From Nocardioides faecalis (GTDB lineage Bacteria; Actinomycetota; Actinomycetes; Propionibacteriales; Nocardioidaceae), in contig NZ_CP074406.1 of the NCBI RefSeq assembly GCF_018388425.1, forward strand, positions 992,001-1,056,000: a stretch of 64,000 nt of DNA, read 5' to 3'. Positions 26,656 to 34,062 of the stretch are shown one piece after another. The notes below the pieces were generated by a model, which searched no databases, had not been told where the DNA came from, and saw only the letters and a list, made by a program, of their open reading frames with translations. Position 1 is the stretch's first letter. Each line of letters begins with the position of its first letter. Both the position numbers and the translations under genes were made by a program.

Positions 26656-27902
26656 GCTGTCCCCCCTGCCCGTCCTGCGGTGCCGTCGTGGCCGCGGAAG
26701 CGCGCTTCTGCGAGAGCTGCGGCGCGGCGCTGGGAGTCACCGGCGCCGTACCGGCGACGCCGCAGGCGCACGTGACGGTGCCCAGCACGCCGTACGACGC
26801 CGGTTGGGGCGCCGAACCGGTCGGGGACGCACCGATCAGCGCACCGACCCGCCGGCCGGCCGCCTCCCTGCCCGACCCGCCGGAGGCGGGCCGGCGCCCG
26901 TGCGCGGAGTGCGGGGGAGAGGTGGGCCCGGACCGGTACTGCACCGAGTGCGGCACCAAGGCGCCCACCGAGCGCGACCACTTCGTCGAGCAGCCCGCCT
27001 CCTGGGTCGCCGGCGTGTGCGACAGGGCGCTGCGCAAGAACCGCAACGAGGACGCCATGGCCCTGCTCGCCGGCGAGGAGCCCGGCTCGCGGGCCGTGCT
27101 GGTGGTGCTGGACGGCGTCTCCAACTCCATCGACTCCGACGTCGCCTCCCTGGCCGGCGCGCGGGCCGCACGCGAGGTGCTGCGGATGCCGCTGCCCGTC
27201 GGGATGGCCACGCCCGGCAGCCGCGAGGCCGCGGTCCGCAAGGTGCTCACCGACGCCGCGGCCGCCGCCAACACCGCGATCGTCGCGGTCACCGACCCGG
27301 ACTCGCCGAACCCGGCCTCGGCGACCTTCACCGTCGCGGTGCTGGAGGGGGTCCGGATCAGCTGGGGCAACATCGGCGACTCCCGGTGCTACTGGCTGCC
27401 CGACGCCGGCGAGCCGCTGCAGCTGACCGTCGACGACTCCCTGGCCCAGCTGCAGATGGCGAGCGGGGTTCCCCGCGAGGTCGCCGAGGCCGGGCCGCAG
27501 GCGCACGCCATCACCAAGTGGCTGGGCCGCGACTCCGAGGACCCCACCCCCACCGTGGGGTCGCTGGAGGTGGACGAGTCGGGCTGGCTGCTCGCCTGCT
27601 CCGACGGGCTGTGGAACTACGCCTCCACCCCGCAGGCGCTGCGCGAGCAGGTGCACGCCGCGGGCACCACCGACCCGGCCGCCCTCGCCCACGCCCTGGT
27701 GAGGTTCGCCAACGACTGCGGTGGGCAGGACAACATCACCGTCGCCCTCGCCCGGGTGGAGGTCAGCTCCGCGCCGCTGGGCACCGGCGGCGAGCAGGAC
27801 CTCGGGCAGGATGCAGGCCCGGCCCCCGAGACCGCGATCCCCGAGACCACCACCGAGACCGCGCCCGCGGGCGCAGCAGGAGGAGAGCCGAGCGATGGCT
27901 GA
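26652..27902 (+). CDS. PP2C-type Ser/Thr phosphatase with two N-terminal zinc ribbons
   Basis: 416 residues from GTG 26652 (GTGA overlap with the kinase). Two CxxC...CxxC ribbons (Cys6, 9, 20, 23 and Cys84, 87, 97, 100) precede a PPM/PP2C domain (about 112-375). Metal-site motifs are RKNRNEDAM, VVLDGVSNS, WGNIGDSRCYW, ACSDGLWNY and CGGQDNITVALA. The C-terminal tail is disordered with PETTTET. It is the natural antagonist of the kinase encoded just upstream. The ribbons resemble those of the kinase and the FHA protein, so a shared docking or metal-dependent role is plausible. Confidence 0.92.
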   Translation: MSCPPCPSCGAVVAAEARFCESCGAALGVTGAVPATPQAHVTVPSTPYDAGWGAEPVGDAPISAPTRRPAASLPDPPEAGRRPCAECGGEVGPDRYCTECGTKAPTERDHFVEQPASWVAGVCDRALRKNRNEDAMALLAGEEPGSRAVLVVLDGVSNSIDSDVASLAGARAAREVLRMPLPVGMATPGSREAAVRKVLTDAAAAANTAIVAVTDPDSPNPASATFTVAVLEGVRISWGNIGDSRCYWLPDAGEPLQLTVDDSLAQLQMASGVPREVAEAGPQAHAITKWLGRDSEDPTPTVGSLEVDESGWLLACSDGLWNYASTPQALREQVHAAGTTDPAALAHALVRFANDCGGQDNITVALARVEVSSAPLGTGGEQDLGQDAGPAPETAIPETTTETAPAGAAGGEPSDG

Positions 27903-29181
27903 GTTCAGCGCCGCCGTCTACCAGAACGAGTTCCTCGCCGACGGGGCGACCGACGTCAACGCGATCGTCACGATCACGTGCCGCGGCGCCGGCACCGCGG
28001 GGCGCTCGGGATCGGGCGCGGCGGGCGAGATCATCATCGTCGACACCTCCGGCTCGATGGGCCCGGCCACGATGGCCGCCGCCAAGGACGCCGCGCAGGC
28101 CGCGCTCGCCGAGATCGTCGACGGCACCTGGTTCGCCGTGGTGGCCGGCGCCGACCGCGCGATGCTGGCCTACCCGCAGGTCTCCTCGGGCCCCGGCATG
28201 GTCCGGATGGACGCCCGCGCCCGCACCGAGGCGGCCACCGCGATCAGCCGCTTCGTCGGCTCCGGCGGTACGGCGATCAGCACCTGGCTCGACCTCGCCG
28301 GCCAGCTCTTCGCCTCCGTGCCCGAGGTCACCCAGCGTCACGTGCTGCTGCTGACCGACGGGGAGAACCGGGAGCGTCCGGGCCGCCTCGACGATGCGAT
28401 CAACCGGGCCACCGGCTACTACCAGGCCGACTGCCGCGGCGCCGGCACGGACTGGCAGGTCGCCGAGATCCGCCGCATCGCCCAGGCGCTGCTCGGCACC
28501 GTCGACATCATTCCCTCCCCCCAGCAGATGCGCGCGCAGTTCCAGGAGATCATGCGCAAGGCGATGTCGCGCGGCGTCGCCGACGCCTCGCTGCGGGTGT
28601 GGACGCCGCAGGGCGCGCAGGTGCTGTTCGTGCGGCAGGTCTCGCCCAGCGTCGAGGACCTCACCCACCGTCGTACCCCGGTCAACGCGCTCACCGGGGA
28701 CTACCCGACGGGTGCGTGGGCAGATGAGTCCCGCGACTACCACGTCGCCGTCCGGGTCCCGGCGAAGGCCGTCGGCCAGGAGCAGCTCGCCGCCCGGGTG
28801 CAGCTGGCGATCGGCTCCGACGTGGTCACCCAGGGCCTGGTGAAGGCCACCTGGTCGTCGAACTCCGAGCTCACCACCCGCATCGACCAGCAGGTCGCCC
28901 ACTACACCGGCCAGACCGAGCTCGCCGCGGCGATCCAGGACGGCCTGGCCGCCAAGGCCGCCGGCGACGAGGCCACCGCCACCACCAAGCTGGGCCGCGC
29001 GGTGCAGCTGGCCGCGGAGACCGGCAACGACGAGGCCACCAGCAAGCTGCGCAAGGTCGTCGACATCGACAACGAGGCCACCGGCACCATCCGGCTCAAG
29101 CGCACCGTCGACAAGGCCGACGAGATGGCGCTCGACACCGCCTCCACGAAGACCACCCGGATCCGCAAGGAGCCTTCATGA
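27895..29181 (+). CDS. VWA-domain protein of the PknG operon
   Basis: 428 residues; ATG 27895 follows AGGAGGAG and overlaps the phosphatase stop by 8 bp. The von Willebrand A domain (about 10-220) has an intact MIDAS: DTSGS (Asp50, Ser52, Ser54), GGTAIS and LLLTDGEN. A beta-rich middle part is followed by a helical C-terminus (about 335-428) ending in a Thr/Lys-rich tail (TASTKTTRIRK) that could carry phosphorylation sites. VWA-TelA partnerships are known from Ter-type stress systems. Cytoplasmic, no signal peptide. Confidence 0.9.
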   Translation: MAEFSAAVYQNEFLADGATDVNAIVTITCRGAGTAGRSGSGAAGEIIIVDTSGSMGPATMAAAKDAAQAALAEIVDGTWFAVVAGADRAMLAYPQVSSGPGMVRMDARARTEAATAISRFVGSGGTAISTWLDLAGQLFASVPEVTQRHVLLLTDGENRERPGRLDDAINRATGYYQADCRGAGTDWQVAEIRRIAQALLGTVDIIPSPQQMRAQFQEIMRKAMSRGVADASLRVWTPQGAQVLFVRQVSPSVEDLTHRRTPVNALTGDYPTGAWADESRDYHVAVRVPAKAVGQEQLAARVQLAIGSDVVTQGLVKATWSSNSELTTRIDQQVAHYTGQTELAAAIQDGLAAKAAGDEATATTKLGRAVQLAAETGNDEATSKLRKVVDIDNEATGTIRLKRTVDKADEMALDTASTKTTRIRKEPS

Positions 29182-30044
29182 GCATCTGCCCGTCAGGGCA
29201 CACCTCCCAGGCCGAGGACTACTGCGACACCTGCGGCCTGCCCATCCCGCCCGGCGGTGCTCCCGCCGGCGGTGCTCCCGCCGCGGCCGGCCCGGACGAG
29301 GCGGCCTCCGGGGCGCCCTCGGGACCGTCCGCGGGCTCGGCTGCAGGCGCGTCGTCAGGTGCGTCGGCAGGTGATGCGGCAGGCTCGCCGGCGGACGCCG
29401 CCACCTGCCCGAACTGCGACGCCGTCAACCCGCCGAACGCACTGTTCTGCGAAGCCTGTGGCTACGACTTCACCACGGGCTCGATGCCGCGCCCGGTCAC
29501 GCCGTCGATCCTCGACCTCGACGCGCTCCTGTCCGGCGCGACGCCGCCCGCCCCGGCGGACACCGGCAGCTCCCCGGCTCCGTCGGCTCCCTCGGCTCCG
29601 TCCGCTCCGGTCGCGTCGCCGAGCGTGGCGCCGCCGCTCACCGAGGCCTGGGTGGCCGAGGTCTGGATCGATCCCGACTGGTACGCCGAGGCGGAGTCCG
29701 ACGACCCCCTGCCCTCGGCCGGAGTGCCCACGGTGGTGGCGCTGCGCAGCACCTCGATCCTCGTCGGCCGCGCCTCGCGCAGCCGCGGGATCTCACCCGA
29801 CATCGACCTGTCCAACGACAACGGGATCAGCCGCCGGCACTGTCAGCTCACCACCGACGGCCGACGCTGGTGGGTGGAGGACCTCGGCTCCTCCAACGGC
29901 ACCTACCTCGGCACCACCCTCGGCTCGCTGCCGAGCACCCCGGTGCCGGCGGGGGAGAAGCGCGAGCTCGGCCCCGACGCCCGGCTCTACCTGGGTGCGT
30001 GGACGCGGATCGTGATCCGCCGGGCACAGCCCGGCGAGGTCTGA
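29178..30044 (+). CDS. FHA-domain protein with two zinc ribbons, candidate PknG substrate/reader
   Basis: 288 residues. N-terminal ribbons: CPSGH...CDTCG (Cys4, Cys16, Cys19 with a possible His8 ligand) and CPNCD...CEACG (Cys77, 80, 91, 94), separated by Ala/Gly/Ser linkers. The C-terminal FHA domain (about 170-288) has the phosphothreonine-binding residues GRASRSRG (Arg198), SRRHC and GSSNGTYLG. It is the last gene of the operon. It is longer than GarA/OdhI (about 150 residues) and lacks a visible ETTS phospho-motif, so it is not a plain GarA orthologue. Confidence 0.9.
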   Translation: MSICPSGHTSQAEDYCDTCGLPIPPGGAPAGGAPAAAGPDEAASGAPSGPSAGSAAGASSGASAGDAAGSPADAATCPNCDAVNPPNALFCEACGYDFTTGSMPRPVTPSILDLDALLSGATPPAPADTGSSPAPSAPSAPSAPVASPSVAPPLTEAWVAEVWIDPDWYAEAESDDPLPSAGVPTVVALRSTSILVGRASRSRGISPDIDLSNDNGISRRHCQLTTDGRRWWVEDLGSSNGTYLGTTLGSLPSTPVPAGEKRELGPDARLYLGAWTRIVIRRAQPGEV

Positions 30045-30073
30045 GCCAGCGAGGTCTGAGCCAGCGAGGTCTG
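30034..30073. repeat. 15-bp tandem repeat, 2.7 copies, over the FHA gene stop
   Basis: Unit GCGAGGTCTGAGCCA at 30034-30048 and 30049-30063, with 10 bases of a third copy to 30073. The first copy contains the TGA of the FHA gene, so slippage here duplicates the stop. It lies in the 37-bp gap to a convergent gene. Confidence 0.85.
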
Positions 30074-30081
30074 GGGGTAGC

Positions 30082-30651
30082 TCAGTGGCGGGTGGCGATC
30101 AGCGCGGAGGCGTCGGTCGCCACCAGCACCTCGACGGTGGTGAACCGCTCGTCGGTCAGCCACTCCTCGCGCAGGATGTCGACCCGACCGCCGGTGATCG
30201 GCGGCCACATCTCGCACGGCACGAAGTCGTCGAGGACCACGATGCCGCCCGGCTCGATCAGGTCGGCGATCTGGTCCACCCGCACCGCGTCCGGGTCGCC
30301 GGAGTCCAGGAACAGCAGCGAGAACGGGCCCTTGTCCTTCAGCGTCGACCAGTCCGCGGCCAGCACGTCGACGAGCGGGTCGGCGACGAAGATCTCGGTC
30401 GCCGCAGCCGCCAGCTTCGGGTTCAGCTCCGCCGTCACGATCCGCGCCTTGTCGTTGCGCACACCTGAGCGCAACCAGGCCGTGCCGACACCGCAGCCGG
30501 TGCCGAACTCCGCCATCGTGCCCTCGCGGGTGGCGGCCAGGGTGGCGAGCAGCCGCCCCGTCTCGTTGCGGCAGAAGGCGACGTAGCCGGCGCGACGGCA
30601 CACGTCGAACGCGCGGCTGACCACGTCGGGCAGGTCGGGGGGCGCGCTCAT
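30082..30651 (-). CDS. SAM-dependent O-methyltransferase-like protein
   Basis: 189 residues from ATG 30651; upstream in-frame sequence overlaps other signals and is not protein-like. Class I methyltransferase motifs: glycine-rich motif I EFGTGCGVGTAWL, motif II acidic residue IVTAELNP, and FSLLFLDSGDP with IEPGGIVVLDDFVP, as in O-methyltransferase family 3/caffeoyl-CoA types. Cytoplasmic; substrate unknown. It converges on the PknG operon. A GACACT element lies 6 nt upstream of the ATG, compatible with a leaderless start. Confidence 0.82.
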   Translation of the reverse strand: MSAPPDLPDVVSRAFDVCRRAGYVAFCRNETGRLLATLAATREGTMAEFGTGCGVGTAWLRSGVRNDKARIVTAELNPKLAAAATEIFVADPLVDVLAADWSTLKDKGPFSLLFLDSGDPDAVRVDQIADLIEPGGIVVLDDFVPCEMWPPITGGRVDILREEWLTDERFTTVEVLVATDASALIATRH

Positions 30652-30796
30652 GTCTCGAGTGTCCCACCCGGGCGCGAGCGGCTCGTTCGACGCATCTCGG
30701 ATGCCGGGCACGTCGTACGACGTCCACGGCTCGCGGCGCGTCCACGCGTCGGCGCGCCCCGCGCGCCCCACGCAGACAAGCCCCGAGGATTGTGGT

Positions 30797-30802
30797 TATG
30801 CT
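30797..30802 (+). promoter_or_regulatory. -10 box (TATGCT) for the leuB leader transcript
   Basis: TATGCT lies 9 nt before the leader-peptide ATG at 30812; a CAGACA hexamer at 30773-30778 could be the -35 with a long 18-bp spacer. Confidence 0.45.
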
Positions 30803-30811
30803 GCTCACATC

Positions 30812-30856
30812 ATGCGGAACGCTCTTCTCGTAATCGTGCGCCGCGGCGGGGCCTGA
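30812..30856 (+). CDS. Candidate branched-chain leader peptide upstream of leuB
   Basis: A 14-codon ORF, MRNALLVIVRRGGA, with five consecutive branched-chain codons (Leu-Leu-Val-Ile-Val), preceded by a -10 box and with its stop inside a stable hairpin (30841-30876). This is the plan of ribosome-mediated attenuators of ilv/leu operons: stalling at scarce Leu, Val or Ile would change folding of the downstream RNA. The nearest downstream biosynthetic gene is leuB at 31292, after several more hairpins. Regulation is inferred. Confidence 0.6.
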   Translation: MRNALLVIVRRGGA

Positions 30857-30876
30857 GAGAGGCCACCTCGCCGCGG
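30841..30876 (+). promoter_or_regulatory. Attenuator hairpin at the end of the leader peptide
   Basis: CCGCGGCG (30841-30848) pairs perfectly with CGCCGCGG (30869-30876), with an inner GGCC/GGCC stem around the leader stop. Further stems follow at 30902-30930 (CTCGAT/ATCGAG) and 30940-30953 (CCGAC/GTCGG), giving several competing structures in the 30857-31103 stretch, which has no gene. Confidence 0.5.
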
Positions 30877-31103
30877 TGACTGCGGCGTTCCCATCCCGCG
30901 TGGGCTTCTCGATCCATCTTCATCGAGCCCCGCGCATCTCCGACGCACGTCGGCGGGTCCACCGGCCGGCACCATCGCCCGGCACCGGACCGCAGCCCGC
31001 GTCGCAGTCGAGGTCGTGAGACCCCCACGCTGACGCCCACGCGTCGCGATGGGAGAGCCCGGGGCAGTCGACACCGCCGAACCGAGACCTCCCGGAGACC
31101 GCC

Positions 31104-31280
31104 ATGAACACCACCGCACTGCAGACCCGCCCCCGCACCCGCCCGCACGCCCGCACCGCCGAGAACGCCCGCGAGTGGGGGCCGGCCAAGCATGACCCCG
31201 ATCACCCGCTGCGCAGCCACACCGCTGCGGGGGTCGCTGTCCTGCGAGACGGTGACGACGCCCGTCCCGACGACAACTAA
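31104..31280 (+). CDS. Small hypothetical protein upstream of leuB
   Basis: 58 residues, ATG 31104 with GGAG 6 nt upstream, TAA at 31278-31280. Basic N-terminus rich in Thr, Arg and Pro, then [19 protein letters not shown] and an acidic end. No family recognised. The stop codon forms part of the TAATCT -10 box proposed for leuB. It may be a genuine small protein or a chance ORF in the leader region. Confidence 0.4.
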   Translation: MNTTALQTRPRTRPHARTAENAREWGPAKHDPDHPLRSHTAAGVAVLRDGDDARPDDN

Positions 31281-31283
31281 TCT
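31278..31283 (+). promoter_or_regulatory. -10 box (TAATCT) of leuB, leaderless
   Basis: TAATCT is followed by 8 nt and the leuB ATG at 31292, with no Shine-Dalgarno. It would give leuB a second promoter independent of the upstream leader. Confidence 0.45.
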
Positions 31284-31291
31284 CCTACGTC

Positions 31292-32398
31292 ATGACCGAC
31301 ACCTCTGCAGCAGCCGGATCCGCCACCACCTCGACGGGCCACGTCAACCTGGCCGTCATCCCCGGTGACGGCATCGGGCGCGAGGTCACCGTCGAGGCGC
31401 TCAAGGTGCTCGAGGCCGCCGCGCCCGCGGACCTGAAGTTCGCCCAGACCCGCTACGACCTCGGGGCCGAGCGGTACCTGACCACCGGCGAGGTGCTGCC
31501 CGACAGCGTGCTCGAGGAGATCCGCGGGCAGGACGCGATCCTGCTCGGCGCGGTCGGCGGCAAGCCGAACGACCCCAACCTGCCCCCGGGCATCCTGGAG
31601 CGCGGCCTGCTGCTCAAGCTGCGCTTCGCTCTCGACCACTACGTGAACCTGCGTCCCTCGCGCCTGTTCCCCGGCTCCGTCTCGCCGCTGTCGGCCGACG
31701 TGCTCGCCAAGGGCGACATCGACTTCGTGGTGGTCCGCGAGGGCACCGAGGGCCCTTACACCGGCAACGGCGGCGCGCTGCGCGTCGGCACCCCGGCCGA
31801 GGTCGCCACCGAGGTCTCGGTCAACACCGCCTTCGGTGTGGAGCGGGTCATCCGCGACGCCTTCGCCCGCGCCCAGAAGCGCCCGCGCCGCAAGCTCACC
31901 CTGGTCCACAAGACCAACGTGCTGGTCAACGCCGGCTCGGTGTGGTGGCGGATCTTCTCCGAGGTGGCCGCGGAGTACCCCGACGTCACCACCGACTACG
32001 CCCACATCGACGCGGTGATGATCTACCTGACCACCGACCCGCAGCGCTTCGACGTGATCGTCACCGACAACCTGTTCGGCGACATCATCACCGACCTCGC
32101 CGCCGCGATCACCGGCGGCATCGGCCTGGCGGCTTCCGGGAACGTCAACCCCGACCGCACCGCGCCGTCGATGTTCGAGCCGGTGCACGGCTCCGCGCCC
32201 GACATCGCCGGTCAGCTCATCGCCGACCCCACCGCCGCGATCCTGTCCGGCGCGCTGCTGCTCGACCACCTCGGCCACCCCGAGGCCGCCGCGAAGATCG
32301 AGGCCGCCGTGCTCGCCGACCTGACCGCGCGCGAGCCCGGCACGCAGCGTCGTACCCCCGAGGTCGGCGACGCGATCGCCGCGCGAGTAGCCGGCTGA
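31292..32398 (+). CDS. leuB: 3-isopropylmalate dehydrogenase
   Basis: 368 residues. Oxidative decarboxylation of 3-isopropylmalate to 2-oxoisocaproate, the third step of leucine synthesis. The isocitrate/isopropylmalate dehydrogenase fold is clear: [83 protein letters not shown] and [13 protein letters not shown]. It has a short Thr/Ser-rich N-terminal extension. 74 bp upstream of ilvE. Likely controlled by the leader region. Confidence 0.96.
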   Translation: MTDTSAAAGSATTSTGHVNLAVIPGDGIGREVTVEALKVLEAAAPADLKFAQTRYDLGAERYLTTGEVLPDSVLEEIRGQDAILLGAVGGKPNDPNLPPGILERGLLLKLRFALDHYVNLRPSRLFPGSVSPLSADVLAKGDIDFVVVREGTEGPYTGNGGALRVGTPAEVATEVSVNTAFGVERVIRDAFARAQKRPRRKLTLVHKTNVLVNAGSVWWRIFSEVAAEYPDVTTDYAHIDAVMIYLTTDPQRFDVIVTDNLFGDIITDLAAAITGGIGLAASGNVNPDRTAPSMFEPVHGSAPDIAGQLIADPTAAILSGALLLDHLGHPEAAAKIEAAVLADLTAREPGTQRRTPEVGDAIAARVAG

Positions 32399-32472
32399 GC
32401 GCCCGCGGGGACCTCCCCTCGCCGCGCGCAGCCGACCAGCACTCACCCGCGCGAACCCAGAGGACTAGATTC

Positions 32473-33555
32473 ATGAGCATGCAGATCACCACCACGCTCT
32501 CTGCGAACCCCACCGACGACGCCCGGTTGGCGGAGATCCTGGCCAACCCGGGCTTCGGTCAGTACTTCTCCGACCACATGCTGACCATCGAGTGGACCCC
32601 GGAGAAGCAGTGGCACGACGCGCGGATCACGCCGTACGGCCCGATCACGCTCGACCCGGCCGCCGCGGTGCTGCACTACGCGCAGGAGACCTTCGAGGGG
32701 ATGAAGGCCTACCGCCACGACGACGACTCGCTGTGGCTGTTCCGCCCCGAGGCCAACGCCGCGCGGATGAAGCGCTCCAGCCAGCGCCTCGCCCTGCCCG
32801 TGCTCGAGGTCCCGGACTTCGTCGAGGCGGTCGAGGAGCTCGTCAAGGTCGACGCCCGCTGGGTGCCCGGCAACGCCGACGGCGGCGAGAAGAGCCTCTA
32901 CATCCGGCCCTTCATGTTCGCCTCGGAGAAGTTCCTCGGCGTCCGGCCCGCCCAGCACGTCACCTTCATGGTGATCGCCAGCCCTGCCGGCGCCTACTTC
33001 AAGGGCGGCATCAAGCCGGTCAACCTGTGGCTGACCGAGGAGTACACCCGCGCCGGGCGCGGCGGCATGGGCGCGGCCAAGACCGGCGGCAACTACGCCA
33101 GCTCGCTGGTCGCGCAGCAGGAGGCCACCGCGGCCGGCTGCGACCAGGTGGTCTTCCTCGATGCCCAGGAGGGCAAGTACGTCGAGGAGCTCGGCGGGAT
33201 GAACACCTACTTCGTCTTCGACGACGGCTCCATCGTCACCCCGGAGACCGGCACCATCCTCGAGGGCATCACCCGCGCCTCGATCATCGAGCTCGCCGAG
33301 AAGATGGGCCACCAGGTCACCGAGCGCCGCTTCGGCATCGACGAGTGGCGCGAGGGCGTCACCAGCGGCCGGATCACCGAGATCTTCGCCTGCGGCACCG
33401 CCGCTGTCGTCACGCCGGTCGGCTCCTTGAAGTGGGCCGGCGGCGAGGTGCCGGCGCCCGCCAGCCAGGACCTCACCATGCGGATCCGCGAGGAGCTCGT
33501 CGGGGTGCAGCTCGGCAAGGTCGACGACACCTTCGGGTGGATGCACCGCATCTGA
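32473..33555 (+). CDS. ilvE: Branched-chain amino acid aminotransferase
   Basis: 360 residues from ATG 32473. Fold type IV PLP aminotransferase converting 2-oxo acids to Leu, Ile and Val, the step after leuB in leucine synthesis. Motifs: YAQETFEGMKAYR, LFRPEANAARM, SLYIRPFMFA, GGNYASSLVAQQEA (Lys of the preceding AKTGG is the PLP lysine), VEELGGMNTYFVF, TILEGITRASIIELA and EIFACGTAAVVTPVG. Length is typical of actinobacterial IlvE. Confidence 0.97.
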   Translation: MSMQITTTLSANPTDDARLAEILANPGFGQYFSDHMLTIEWTPEKQWHDARITPYGPITLDPAAAVLHYAQETFEGMKAYRHDDDSLWLFRPEANAARMKRSSQRLALPVLEVPDFVEAVEELVKVDARWVPGNADGGEKSLYIRPFMFASEKFLGVRPAQHVTFMVIASPAGAYFKGGIKPVNLWLTEEYTRAGRGGMGAAKTGGNYASSLVAQQEATAAGCDQVVFLDAQEGKYVEELGGMNTYFVFDDGSIVTPETGTILEGITRASIIELAEKMGHQVTERRFGIDEWREGVTSGRITEIFACGTAAVVTPVGSLKWAGGEVPAPASQDLTMRIREELVGVQLGKVDDTFGWMHRI

Positions 33556-33607
33556 GCGTCCCGAGGTTCGATCGCGGCCGGGGTGCCCAGGTGCTTGAAT
33601 GGGCGCC

Positions 33608-34033
33608 ATGGCGCACCCGGTCATGTTCAGCGACGACGACCCCGGCCTGGGCGAGCTGCGCCGGATCTGCCTGACGTTCCCGGGCGCGGAGGAGAAGGTC
33701 AGCCACGGGCGGCCGATCTTCCGCGCCGGTGCCGGCGGCAAGGTCTTCGCGGTGTTCGGCGGCTCGGAGAAGATCCGCCCCGGTGAGCACCGCATGGTGC
33801 CCAGCGCGCTGATCTTCACCCCCGACGCCGTCGACCTGCCCGCCCTCGACGCCGACGAGCGGTTCTTCGTGCCCGCCTACTACGGCCCCTCCGGCGGCCG
33901 GGCGATCGACCTCGCGGGTCCGGACGTCGACTGGGACGAGGTCGCCGAGCTCGTCGACGCCTCCTACCGGCGGGTCGCACCGAAGCGGCTGCTCGCCGAG
34001 CTCGAGGCCCGCTCGGCCCCGCCTGGGCCTTGA
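33608..34033 (+). CDS. YjbR/MmcQ-family protein
   Basis: 141 residues from ATG 33608; an in-frame ATG at 33599 would add three residues. TTGAAT at 33595-33600 lies 7 nt upstream, supporting a leaderless start at 33608. Family features: LRRICLTFPGAEEKVSHGRPIFRAG, KVFAVFGG, VPAYYGPSGGRAIDL and VAELVDASYRRVAPKRLLAEL. The CyaY-like fold is often linked to DNA binding; function is poorly known. Single gene. Confidence 0.85.
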   Translation: MAHPVMFSDDDPGLGELRRICLTFPGAEEKVSHGRPIFRAGAGGKVFAVFGGSEKIRPGEHRMVPSALIFTPDAVDLPALDADERFFVPAYYGPSGGRAIDLAGPDVDWDEVAELVDASYRRVAPKRLLAELEARSAPPGP

Positions 34034-34050
34034 CCGAGGTGGTCCACCGG

Positions 34051-34056
34051 TAGCCT
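34051..34056 (+). promoter_or_regulatory. -10 box (TAGCCT) of the Ser/Thr kinase gene, leaderless
   Basis: TAGCCT followed by 6 nt and the GTG start at 34063; no Shine-Dalgarno. Confidence 0.5.
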
Positions 34057-34062
34057 CGGGCT

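Noticed and set aside
29178..30044. FHA protein considered as a direct GarA/OdhI orthologue
   Set aside because: It is about twice as long, starts with zinc ribbons and lacks the ETTS phospho-motif near the N-terminus; a true GarA may be encoded elsewhere.
30857..31103. Leader region considered as a T-box riboswitch
   Set aside because: No T-box consensus or specifier-loop arrangement was found; the branched-chain leader peptide explains the hairpins better.
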